This document shows, one piece after another, positions 32,797 to 42,807 of a stretch of 64,000 nt of DNA. The notes beneath the pieces are model-generated. The model saw nothing but the letters and a program-made list of their open reading frames with translations, did no database searches and had not been told where the DNA came from. Origin of the DNA: Ottelia alismoides (Eukaryota > Streptophyta > Magnoliopsida > Alismatales > Hydrocharitaceae); assembly GCA_037367405.1 (NCBI GenBank), contig JAZKJV010006938.1, forward strand, positions 62,001 to 126,000, given 5' to 3'. The translations under genes were made by a program, and so were the position numbers. Positions within the stretch are counted from its first letter, which is position 1; every line of letters starts with the position of its first letter.

Positions 32797-33339
32797 TGTA
32801 ACGTCCCGGGCTTAAGTCCCCGGTCCGTTATCGAGGAAAACTGGCCCTGACAACTTGTTGGGTTCGAGCCCAGATGGACCCGTTGACAACCACCCAAAAT
32901 GCTTAAGCCTAAGTTGTCAAGTAGTAATCCCCACCACTTATATACCACACCCACACTTTGTGAGTTTAAGGTATGGCACTATGTTTGGGGTTGGGGTGTT
33001 ACAACCTCCCCCACTTATATTCGCAACGTCCTCGTTGCGACATGGCCCATTCACTTATTCCCAGTGACAGTGGCGGCTGCACGGTCCCGGCTTAGTTCCC
33101 TTCGGGTAGCCCTTTCCACTATCAGAGGGAACCTGCTCTGATACCATTTGTAACGTCCCGGGCTTAAGTCCCCGGTCCGTTATCGAGGAAAACTGGCCCT
33201 GACAACTTGTTGGACCCGTTGACAACCACCCAAAATGCTTAAGCCTAAGTTGTCAAGTAGTAATCCCCACCACTTATATACCACACCCACACTTTGTGAG
33301 TTTAAGGTATGGCACTATGTTTGGGGTTGGGGTGTTACA
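32797..33339 (-). mobile_element. Intact TRIM 1 (543 bp)
   Basis: This is a miniature LTR retrotransposon with no coding capacity. LTRs of 207 bp (32797-33003) and 191 bp (33149-33339) both run TGTAAC...GTTACA. They flank 145 bp containing, on the minus strand, a primer site TGGTATCAGAGC (33135-33146, two bases from the LTR) and a polypurine tract GTGGGGGAGGT next to the other LTR. It is bounded by a perfect 5-bp target duplication AAAGG (32792-32796 and 33340-33344). The right LTR lacks 16 bp present in the left. It would depend on proteins of another element to move. Confidence 0.93.
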
Positions 33340-33452
33340 AAAGGGCGGAAAGAAGGAACTAAAAGCCAAACCACTATTTTGTTCCTCATCACGTCAACAA
33401 CCAACGCTTGGTGACAAGTTACTGAAAAATGCAAGGTGATTTAAAAAACAAC

Positions 33453-33787
33453 CTGATGTTAACGCCATCGTTGATATATGCCGAGACGTTCTTCGACACC
33501 CAGTCCTGGGCTGCACTGAGACTGGAGGAAATGGAAGCCAACATATCATTAGGAATCCCCACCATCACTTCTAGGCCACTTTTCTTCAAAGCGTTCATGA
33601 TCCCATCATCTGCATCAAACAGCTTCACCTTCCTGAATCCATTCTCCTTGAGCATCCTTACCACCTTGTCGGGCGGCAACGGATGGCTTGTCTGAGTGCC
33701 CCAGTTAGCTCCAACTCCAACCACGGGCAGCACCGAGCAAGACAAGCATACGCACCCAACCACCAAAAGAAAAATCTTCGCACCCAT
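33453..33787 (-). CDS. GH17 beta-1,3-glucanase-like, first coding exon
   Basis: The exon encodes 111 residues plus two bases. Residues 1-24 form a signal peptide ([19 protein letters not shown]...), then the mature N-terminus [34 protein letters not shown], and [20 protein letters not shown], ending GVNIR. This is the N-terminal part of glycoside hydrolase family 17, plant glucan endo-1,3-beta-glucosidases of the GPI-anchored type, which act on callose at the cell wall. An AG/GTTGTT donor at 33452 matches the expected intron position; the family continues R-Y-V-A-V-G-N-E-P. Reading on into the intron gives an artificial 11-residue tail and stop. No exon 2 was found to the left, and the acid/base and nucleophile glutamates would be there, so the gene is probably truncated. 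Confidence 0.85.
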
Positions 33788-33796
33788 GACCCTCTC

Positions 33797-33892
33797 CTAG
33801 TCACAACAACAAGGAAAATCTCAATATAGACAGAACCATGTGCAGTGATATCTAGGAAGATGGTCATAACTCATAAGCATCCAAATACGTAC
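33797..33892 (-). other. Probable 5' UTR intron of the GH17 gene
   Basis: A strong donor (TTTTTG/GTACGTAT, intron start 33892) and acceptor (TTGTTGTGACTAG/GAG, intron end 33797) lie just upstream of the start codon at 33787, implying a 96-bp leader intron. No transcript evidence is available here. Confidence 0.5.
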
Positions 33893-34432
33893 CAAAAATT
33901 TGCTTTGTTTTGGATTTAGCAGTCACCAAATAGCATCCATTCTCCTCCAAAACCTCCAACTTCACCAAAAAAGAAAACAAAGTTGGCAGCTCAAGAGCCG
34001 AGAAAGGAAGTGGCTTTGTCCGGATTAGACTCAAATCTCAGGTACCCAAATAGGCAAGCATCAGATGCAAGCCAAAGGAGCTCACTTTATGACCCCTCTC
34101 TGGAGCTACAAGTAGAAAAATGTGATCTTTCACTGCGTTGCTGAGAAGGGGAAAAGATGGAACCTTTTAAGTTGAAGTAGGCAACAGGACCCCTGGGTGG
34201 CAGATAGTGGTTGCAAGAAAGGTTGGTGACGGGTTACTCGCCTCCCCCTGCAACAGCTCCAGCTCGAGCTCCAGCACAGCCTGTGATGGGCCCGACTGAT
34301 CTTAATCGGCGTGGAAAAAGGAACTGGGGGGAGCTAAGATGAGTTAGAATCAAAAGGTGGTGCGTTTTTCTCTTATTCCCGTTGTTTGGATTGGAGTGGG
34401 AGAAGGGCAGAGGTATCTCTTTCTCTGCGAGT

Positions 34433-34433
<1 letters not shown>
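33893..34433 (-). promoter_or_regulatory. Putative upstream exon and promoter of GH17
   Basis: This region should contain the transcription start of the GH17 gene. I see no clear TATA box on the minus strand. Candidate 5' UTR sequence, purine rich, runs from 33893 to about 34000. Confidence 0.3.

Positions 34434-34499
<66 letters not shown>
34434..34499. repeat. (CT)33 microsatellite
   Basis: Sixty-six bases of uninterrupted CT, equal to (GA)33 on the strand of the GH17 gene, about 650 bp upstream of its start codon. Confidence 0.95.
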
Positions 34500-34502
<3 letters not shown>

Positions 34503-34530
34503 GAGGGACAGTGAGAGCAGCAAAGACAAA

Positions 34531-34699
34531 GGGCATGTTTCGTTGCTGGGTTGGACTGGGTTGGGTTGGGGTACCCTTGTGAATAGTAAATTGTACCCCT
34601 GTGAATAGTAAACTGTGAGGAGGATTGAGAGGGCTGGAAGGAGGGGTAGACCGGTGTATCCCAACTCAACCCAGTCCAATCCAGCAACCAAACAGGCCC
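34531..34699. mobile_element. Tourist-like MITE, 169 bp
   Basis: Terminal inverted repeats of about 33 bp begin GGGCATGTTTCGTTGCTGG on one side and GGGCCTGTTTGGTTGCTGG on the other strand at the other side, with few mismatches. Flanks are AAA on both sides. This is the shortest and best preserved of three such elements here. Confidence 0.8.
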
Positions 34700-35261
34700 A
34701 AAAGGAGGGTGGAAATAGGAGGGACGTGGATGTGGGAATAGAATGAATGTATCAGCATTTTCCCATTTCTTAGGCATCATCCCAGATGAGTTCGCAAGTT
34801 CGAAGTTGCATTAAATAGCATGTAATTAGTGCGGTTCTTGAGTTGCAAGTATGGGATCTTTACTGACTGCAATAGGAAGAAAAAGAAAGGTTTGTGACAA
34901 AGACTCATGTGATTGATTAAGTTATCTTCTACGGTAAAGGACAATTATAAATTAGCATTTCTAATTAGTGTAAGGTCAAAATAATCCTTGAGGTTTTTAT
35001 AAAACAATAGTGTCGTTGATCTCTCTAATTACTGCTGAGATAATCGACTAGGGAATCGAGGAATTCTACTGCCTCTGTTCGGGCATCGATTTATCCCTTT
35101 CATTGAAGGGGTACTCGTGCGTCTCACCAACTTACCAAGTGTTTACAAGAAAAAACTTGTTGCTTTATCTTCAAGATCTCTTGAGCGTTATTTACTCACG
35201 AGATAATCATTTTTCGTATCTGCTCATCTCTGACATAGTCACTTTCAATGTCGGCTCATCT
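34700..35261. other. Unassigned 0.56 kb
   Basis: AT-rich sequence between two MITEs. No gene, repeat or recognisable site seen. Confidence 0.4.
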
Positions 35262-35968
35262 TAGGGATGAGCATTGGGTTGAGTCGGTCCGATCCAACCT
35301 ACGAGGCTGACCTGAAACCCGACCTAGTTTATATCAGGCTGAACTTGGGCCTAAAATTTGGTCCATTAAATAAATGGATTGGATCTGACCCATTAGCCCG
35401 CTGACCAGACTCGATAAGGGCCCAATAAGAAGTTACATACAATAATCCATCATCTCATTATTATAATACTAAATGAGGGCTCTGTATATTCTCATCAATC
35501 TTTAGTACCTTCACACATAATTGTCCACTCTCTTTTCTTAGAACAAACTCATGGTTAAGCTCTTCTCATTACCTTTATTAACATTACTTTTTTTGTTAGA
35601 TGATGAGTTCCTCTTTTATCATTATTCGTCGTGTGTGTGTGTGTGTTTTATACAATAAATTTTATTTTACTTGTGAATTGTTGGCTTTTAACGAGTACTT
35701 CATATACTAATAGCTCTCATATCACATTCATCATTGTCTCATCAATAGTAAATGTATCGTTAATCATCCATCTTCTTTCTCCATACTCCCATCTACATTT
35801 TGTTAAAGGGCCTCGACTAGAACCCGGGCCTATATTAATTGGATCGAGCCGTGGGTCGAGCAAGGGGAAAAATTTTGAGCCTTGGCCCGACCCACGATCC
35901 ATTAATTTTATTGGGCCTTGGGTAGGGTCACCTTGGACCCAAAGGAGCCCGACCCGAAGCTCGTCCAT
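35262..35968. mobile_element. hAT-like non-autonomous element
   Basis: The ends TAGGGATGAGCATTGGGT and, on the other strand, TATGGACGAGCTTCGGGT form imperfect inverted repeats, followed by GGGCC/GGGTC-rich subterminal sequence on both arms. TCATCT flanks both sides (35256-35261 and 35969-35974). A (GT)n run at about 35630-35646 lies inside. Open frames are not supported as genes. Confidence 0.6.
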
Positions 35969-35974
35969 ATCATC

Positions 35975-36455
35975 TTTGACATCACTCTCCAAATATATCT
36001 CCCATGTGTTACGGTCTTTCTCTTTATTTTATATTTTTTCTCTCTTTTTATCGTATACGTCACTCATTTGATATATTTTAATTTATATTTTGAAATATCA
36101 AATAATATTGATAATTAATCTCAAAAGGATAATTTTATCCTTCTGGACAAGAAAGTTTGATGGAACCGTTAGATTTGTGACTGTGATTGGCAAACTTCAT
36201 GGTACATGGCTAAACCATATCCTATTTGAAGTATTTTGTATACATTATCAATGAATCAAGTAAACCAGTGTGAGTTATAAAAAGCAAATACATCATTTAG
36301 GGGTGCTATCAAAGTTCACCGATCATTCTGAAAATATTGAAATATGGGAGAGCTGTTGATGTTCGATGACCGGTAATCCTGTCAAAAATTCACCTTGTTT
36401 GACATTGTAATTAGTATCAACATAAACACGTGACAATTTTTTAACACTTGTTAAT
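35975..36455. other. Unassigned AT-rich DNA
   Basis: No open frame or terminal motif seen. It probably includes the downstream end of the CACTA relic, but a CACTA terminus could not be found. Confidence 0.35.
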
Positions 36456-36641
36456 CTAGCACCCATCTTCCTCTTTTTGCATATGGGCAGTGTGTAGTAT
36501 ATATGCCTGACTGGGATGCATGTGCAAATGATTCAATCTTCGAATATATTTCATGAGAACCATGTCTTCTCTATCATGCACACGGGCTAATTCAACTCCT
36601 CGTTGCGGATCATACCAGTCGCATGAAAACAATGAAAGCAA
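36456..36641 (-). pseudogene. CACTA DUF4216-type domain fragment
   Basis: The frame starts LSLFSCDWYDPQRGVELARVHD, matching the LFxCDWYD opening of the DUF4216 domain found at the C-terminus of plant CACTA transposases, and ends in a QAYILHTAHM segment resembling the QAxQVYY part. It lies last in the minus-strand order of CACTA domains in this region. Confidence 0.7.
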
Positions 36642-37320
36642 TTTAGTACTTTAATTCAATTAGCTCCTTAAGAAGCCTGAAATAATTTAAGCTATCATCT
36701 TCACAACGTGAATTCGATACCATGACATCAACATTACAAGTCGTTGATCCTTTACTTCATCGTACATGTGGAATTTGTATCCACTAGTGTAGAATCCATT
36801 GTATCTTGACATTGTAATTTGGACCAATGGTGTAACCATGCATCATTTTTTATTTCTAATACGTCAGGTCTAATAAATTAACATACGCTTTAAACCATTT
36901 CAAAACTGTCTTCTGAAACTCTTTGACCATGTCGTTGTCGGTAAAAGTTGACTTAATAATGGTGTATACTCCTTGCATTTAGAAAATTAATGTTGAAAAT
37001 AATGTTGAATATATGGATTCAATTGTCTATAAATGACATATTCTGTGAATGGTGAACCTCCGTCTGTATTGTCCATTACATATAACTCATCTGCCTATTT
37101 TTCCTGATGATCCATCATACGAATCTTTCCTTTCTTGAATGGTTCAACACATGTTCAAAAAATGGAAAGTCGTTTATCATCCGCAAATGGATGCAACTTC
37201 ATTATGTGAATACTGATTGCGAATAGTCCCTATGATGTCAGACAAGTACCTCACATAAAATTTTTTAACTTTTCCCAACGTATATTGTATGCTTATCGAT
37301 ATTTCAACCTTGTTTTTGTT

Positions 37321-37760
37321 TCAAACCTTTTGCTTTGAAAAGAATATGTACCAAGATTTCAAAGTAAAACTTATACTCAATACATTAAATGTTACTCGCA
37401 ATATAACTGAGGATTTATTAATACCTTTCAAATAGGTACATCCAACAGAACTTATCATGACTTCCCACTTTAGCCTATGAGGAAAGTATGATGTAAGATG
37501 CCACATCAGAACAAAGAAGTATGGTAGAAAAAAATACAAGTTTGCATAGAAGTACGGGTACATTCATTATAGAATTGTCATGTCATATGTTGTGATCTTC
37601 AACGAAGAAATACATCTGCAAAAATTGCTCGGCTCCATCAGGAAATTGTTGCTCATGAGGACATTATAGTCATAGTTTTTCATCCCTTGGAACAATTTGG
37701 ATCTACTAGCCTCGATGTGTTTGAAGCATAACCATCTGGTTGGTTTTGAACACACTCAAA
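37321..37760 (-). pseudogene. CACTA DUF4218-type region
   Basis: Two frames match the middle of plant CACTA transposases. At 37567-37755, LFQGMKNYDYNVLM corresponds to the GxKSHDCHVLMQ block. At 37321-37563, FLPYFFVLMWHLTSYFPHRLK corresponds to the FPPSFFDVMVHLxVHLPxEAK block. Stops and a frameshift separate them. Order and strand agree with neighbouring CACTA pieces. Confidence 0.7.
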
Positions 37761-37874
37761 AACATCCTTGACTTGTTCTTGCCTTTGGCACATGAAATTA
37801 TTATCCACATCCTTGACCTAACATAGTCATGATGAGTGCAAATTGTCATCAAATCTCTTCATGCACATGATAAA

Positions 37875-37935
37875 AAAATCTTTTCTATACGCAATACGTC
37901 CAAATTATGTCTAATGGGAAGATTATGTCAATTCA
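37875..37935 (-). pseudogene. CACTA transposase core motif
   Basis: LPIRHNLDVLRIEKIF is the well-known transposase_21 signature (family form RHNLDVMHIEKN), preceded by a stop. It identifies the region as a TNP2/En-Spm transposase relic. Confidence 0.8.
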
Positions 37936-38133
37936 TAAATCCTAGAAAGCATTCATCTTCGTCTAATTATTATCCACAGGAAATCCATAATTACGATCAC
38001 CGCCAGGTTCCTTAAATCCCAATAGTCGAGCATGCAATTCAATTCCTGCTAATTTTTAAAATGGAGATGTCATTTTGAGTGTATTCCTCTTAGAAGATAT
38101 CTTGCATTTTTTTATAAGGGTGATCAATTAGCA

Positions 38134-38376
38134 CTAACTGTCGATGAGGTCAAAGAAGCATGATTTTATCTCGTGCTCAAGTTGTAATGGTTTTCTATTT
38201 TTCATACAATAAAGGCAATTCCACGAGCATAATCGAACATTAGAAAATCTTATCCGTCGTGAAAAAAATAACACATTCATGCATCCCTCATTATCATCCA
38301 AAGGAGCGTACATCAACTGCACGTAGTATCTACCATTAAACCTATAACACTGACAACACAGATTCAGCTTCATCAT
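38134..38376 (-). pseudogene. Possible zinc-finger-like CACTA segment
   Basis: An 80-residue frame with repeated cysteines (LNLCCQCYRF and WNCLYCMKNRK) lying upstream of the transposase core on the same strand. It may be part of the transposase N-terminal region or of a second CACTA copy. I do not recognise it with certainty. Confidence 0.35.
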
Positions 38377-38384
38377 TCCACTAC

Positions 38385-38800
38385 ATGGAAGTATTGAACA
38401 GGCGACGGTCGTGTTATGTCCCCTCTGAGAGGTTGATCGTCCCCTTTAAACAATGGGGACAGTCGCATGATCATCTCCACAGGTCATGTCCCCATTGCCA
38501 AACGGGATGGTGGTTACCAATATCCCATATAATTACACTCCGGGAATGGTTGCGATCGTCCCTTCTATGAGAGCCAATGGGGATGGTCGCGACCATCGCC
38601 TGCAATCAAGTCAGAGGGGATGGTCGCGATCGTCCCATAACATACAATTATTCCCTCATGGAGAATCACAGGGATGATCCAGTGAAGTATTGTGGCCGTC
38701 TCCGGTACTTACTGGACCGTCCCTTATGATTCTCCATGATGGGGTAATTGTGCCTTACGGGACAGTCGCGACCGTCCCCGTTGATTCTCTGCTACCAAAA
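38385..38800. repeat. CACTA-type subterminal repeats
   Basis: About ten copies in both orientations of a GC-rich motif around GGGACGGTCGCGACCGTCCC. Such arrays of short direct and inverted motifs occur just inside the ends of CACTA elements and bind the TNPA-type protein. Here the array lies between transposase segments, so either two elements abut or one was inserted into another. Confidence 0.65.
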
Positions 38801-39119
38801 AATCGGTTACCCACTAATGTGACCTTCATTTTACCTCGCATCAACTAACATTGAACATCCATTACATGTATCAATATAAACTCTTCATCATAAAGAGAAG
38901 GATCAAGAATAAAATGTGCATTCATTCCACATACCAAATTACAAGAAATGTTTTGAAAGGAGTAATGCTGAGAAATTCAAAATAAAATTCAAAATAAACT
39001 ACTCTTAGTTAAATTGTTCAAATCGTTTAAATAACAAACTAAATCACTCTACGAGCAATTGTCCAAACTAATTATACAATATACTAAACTATTCTACTAA
39101 TTACACAATAAAATTAAGA

Positions 39120-39777
39120 AGATCTAAACTACTCATGGTCTTCATCGTCGTTCTCGTCCCCATCCTTGTCATCGTCATCTTCTTCTTCTTCTTATTCTCC
39201 TCCTCCTTCATCATTGTCGCCTAGACTCATGACTTGATTACCCATTTGTGTTAGTTAGATAGTCAATTCTCCAGCTTGGCGTGCCTCGATGAATGCATTA
39301 AAAATTACCATTTCTTGGTGCAGATCTTAGATTCTCTAACTCCCTCTCCCTTTATGTCTTCTAAGTGGAGGATGAGCTGCTCCCTACTCCATACCAATTC
39401 CGAAGGGTAGCACCCTGCCCACCACAACGAACTCGTCCATGATGATCCGACCGATCACCAGGAGGAAGACCACATCAAGAGTAAGAGGAGGTTGAATCAT
39501 ACATGTACTATCTGAAAAGCCAGAGGTTGTAAGCCTTATCATCTCCTCCTAAAAAATATTATTCAAGTGTATTTCATAAGCCATTTAAATTGTTATAACA
39601 AACGTAAAATTGTTAGCCCAAGTGTCAATTTTCTAAATGTGGATTTGTAAAATTTATAACAACGTGGACAAGATTCTAAATGCAAAATTTCTATACAGAA
39701 AAGTATACAATCATTAGCACAAGCATCAATTTTCTCGTATTTCAGATTTAACAATCGAAACTATTGCTTCGTGTCTT
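39120..39777 (-). pseudogene. Acidic tail of a CACTA accessory ORF
   Basis: On the minus strand, 39129-39240 encodes an acidic C-terminus (NDEGGGE, stop, EEEEDDDDKDGDENDDEDHE, stop). The DNA before it is compatible with a coiled-coil accessory protein as in the second ORF of CACTA elements, but only the tail is readable. The rest to 39777 is AT rich and unassigned. Confidence 0.4.
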
Positions 39778-40352
39778 CTAGTCATTTGGAAACTTCTCAG
39801 CATTATTCAATAACTTTCCGATCAAGGACAATACATCTATCATCATTGTGGCGGTTGATCGGTTCCTTACTTTCATCTTAAACATTTCCAATAAAAGTTT
39901 TAATCGTGGCATCTTAATTCCGGGAGCCAACATGGCTTCTGCATCTACCAGACTATCTTCAAACCAATCAATTGAATCAAAGTCATGTGTTTCATGTCTT
40001 CTTAGGTCATCCATCAAATCAAAAGCTCATAATCAACATTGTTCTCAGTTTGTGTACATGTTCCTATATCAATATCTATATCTTCATCCATTCTTATCTC
40101 CTCTATAACCTATCCATGTTCAATCCAAACAGAATAATGCAACCAAAATCCATTGAGTATGAGATGATTATAAACTCCATCTCTATCGTTACACTTGATA
40201 TCCTTACATCTCACGCATGGATAATAAATTTTATCACTGCCAAATCTTTTATTAACAATCTCCGATTGAAATATGCAATCCAAAAATGGCAATATTCCTC
40301 TCTTATATATTTGAAAATCGGCATATCTCTTATCCATCCACATCTTATCCAT
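39778..40352 (-). pseudogene. CACTA transposase N-terminus (Transpos_assoc)
   Basis: The frame 40110-40352 starts MDKMWMDKRYADFQIYKRG and contains YYPCVRCKDIKCNDRDGVYNHL and GFWLHYSVWIEHG. This is the transposase-associated domain at the start of plant CACTA TNP2 proteins. The frame at 39778-40017 continues it (DSLVDAEAMLAPGIKMPRLKLL ... AEKFPND), matching the segment with PGCxKFxxL and LLxLL. A frameshift separates the two. The start at 40352 fits the family's usual MDKxWM beginning. Confidence 0.85.
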
Positions 40353-40719
40353 TTTGTTGCACTAAGAGAACACTAAATTTTATTCATAGAACATGTTACA
40401 TTGAACTTTAAGGTTACAATGTATTATCATATCATATCAAAATGTATTAGATGGGTATACAATAAACTATCCATTGCACAATGTATTAAACACAATTCAT
40501 GGCACAATTCATGGGTATAGACTAAACTATTATATCACAATGTATTATACACAATCCATAACTATCTCAAATATACATTAAGTCAATGTATTATATACAA
40601 TCCATAGCAAAATGTAATCCGTTATACAAGGAACACAATGTGTAAACAAGTTGTATGCCACAAGTCAATATTGAAACATATACTAGAAAACTAAAAACAA
40701 GTAGATCAAAATAGATATG
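40353..40719. other. Unassigned AT-rich DNA
   Basis: Contains loose repeats of CAATGTATTA-type words (40415-40630). This would be the 5' flank of the CACTA transposase; no clear CACTA terminus was found. Confidence 0.35.
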
Positions 40720-41672
40720 TGATGAATCTATGATTCATCTACTTTATATGCATATCTTAGCAAAATCTCCTTAATAATCCACTAATTAAACTCCCTAAAA
40801 TCAATTAATCAACATTTACTAATTGTGCTAAAATTAGGGTTGAAATCTGTAAATGAATGAGCCATATTTTTGGCTCTGATTGAGCTTATTATTTTAATTA
40901 CAAAAAACATTTATTTTAACCTAATTATTTCTCTAACTTATTCTTTGATTAATTTGTTAACATATCATCGAGAGTTAAAACCCATAAAAATCTGAAAATT
41001 GAGAGAAAATACAAAAATATGATATTGTGTAATTTGTACGTATTTTATCTTTGTCAATTTTATTTTGTACTTTTTTAACCTATAAAAATTCATTAAAAAT
41101 TAGATTATATATGCATATATTGTATATAAATTAATACACCAATAAAAATCAAATTAGAAATATATAAAATTAGAAAAAATAAATAAAAATGTTGTGTTTC
41201 ATTATCTATTAAGTACCTATAAAAATACCTTATATACAGTTGACCTCTTTTGATATTGAGTCCTTCACGAAAGTTGTAGATCTCGTCGAGACGGGCAGCT
41301 TTTGTGTTAATTACTTTTTCATTTGACTTCATTTATTACTCTTTCTAATTTTATCTTTGATTTTTGTTTATTTATATATATTATTTTGCTTTTATTTAAT
41401 CCTTAATTTTACTTCAATTTTTGTTTTAATCTTGTTTTAATTTTTAATTATTTTATTACCTTTTAGTTTTAGCTTTTCTTTTTTATTACTTTATCTCTCT
41501 CTCTCTTTCTCCCTTCTCTCTCTACATAAATTCTCTCTCCTCAATAGACCAGATCACGTGCAGAGCACGTGACCCCTGTCCTCTCTTCTCCTTAGCCCAT
41601 GTTACAGGCTCTGCACGTGACCCAGCCTCACCGTCGTCTCTCTCTCTCTCTCAGATCATGTGCCTACAGGTA
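40720..41672 (+). repeat. LTR B (truncated)
   Basis: Starts TGATGAATCTATGATTCATC. It has the hairpin at 41261-41297 and a CACGTG inverted repeat (TCACGTGC, AGA, GCACGTGA) at 41554-41572, with another CACGTG near 41613. The match to LTR C ends before the TATA box, so about two thirds of the LTR and any primer site are deleted. Confidence 0.7.
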
Positions 41673-41739
41673 GATAGAGAGAAGTTAGGTTGAGAGAGAA
41701 AGAAGAAGAGGGACATATAGAGAAAACTAAAGGAAATAT

Positions 41740-42807
41740 GACCATGTCCAGACTACAACTCCAATGAATAATCACTACTCCTCTCGGAATTACGTGACGG
41801 AGTACCAATATGTGGAGTATGATCATTCATCATCAAGTCATGAGATGTTTGAGGATGATATTGCTCGGATCAACCATAGAGCAAATGCTTTGACTGAACA
41901 ATTATACAATGTCATCCAGTCAATGAAGAATCAATAAGAAGCGAGGACCCCACCGTGCGAACCACAAGTCCATCATGTAACGTACACTCAAATACAACCA
42001 CTACTGACCTCTGACCAACCGACTGACCATCACACCAAAAATACCAAAAAATTGAAAAATAAAAAAATTCAAAAAAAATGAACAATTATGAAATGGAATC
42101 ATTTTGCAAGAGTGTGATCTCAGAGCTTCATTAATCAAGATCATAGAATATGTGCCCGATCTTAAGAGATTTGTGAAGGGTCGATTGAACCCTAAAAAGA
42201 ATGGTAAGAAATTATCGAGGATTGAATATCATGTCATATCCATGGTCAATTCTTTCGTAATGAAACACAAAATTAAAAGCCTCAAAGTCAAGCGGTTGAC
42301 TCGGATCACGTGTGAAATTGAGGAGTCCTTATTAACTTATGTTCGGCTAGATGACGACTCTACATTAAACATCCTCTCAAAGACTATCTTTGATTAACTC
42401 AAGTTTGGACAACTCAAAAAGACGAGGGTGATTGTTCAAATACCGGATCGATATACCAAAAGACCGCAAGGAATTGTTTATGTCGTTGTAAACTTCCGAG
42501 TGACGAGTACAGAGTGAACATTATTGTCCTTTACATTGAGCACCACAGAAAGTTGTCTGAGTCTCTCATCATCTTAGGAAAGCCGTTCTTAGCGTACATT
42601 AAGGCAATTGTTGATTGTGAGGCTCAAGACATAAGATTCCCGAACACGGATAACAATGAACAAGCCCTCAATAACATGCCCGACCTAGAGACAACCCAAC
42701 CATCAACCGACAGTCGTGATCAGGACAAGAGCACTTCACATGACCAGACCTCTCCCCGTGAAACACAGACACAAACCCTAGGAGAGACACCCAATAGACC
42801 CTATTAG
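41740..42807 (+). pseudogene. Gag/protease-like remnant of the element
   Basis: An open stretch after 41760 encodes a Q/N/S-rich segment (YDHSSSSHEMFEDDIARINHRANALTEQLYNV). At 42104-42397 is a basic frame (RFVKGRLNPKKNGKKLSRIEY) that I do not recognise. At 42514-42807, LSESLIILGKPFLAYIKAIVDCEAQDIRF matches the plant gypsy protease motif that usually reads ILGRPFLATxxAxIDV, followed by a Thr/Pro/Gln-rich tail. The active-site DTG is not visible. Stops separate the parts. Confidence 0.6.

Noticed and set aside
32797..33339. Possible tRNA gene because of GGTTCGAGCCC
   Set aside because: No cloverleaf, A-box or acceptor stem; the sequence is part of a TRIM LTR.
34234..34780. Frames with arginine-glutamate or serine-leucine repeats
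   Set aside because: Produced by the (CT)33 microsatellite read in different frames.
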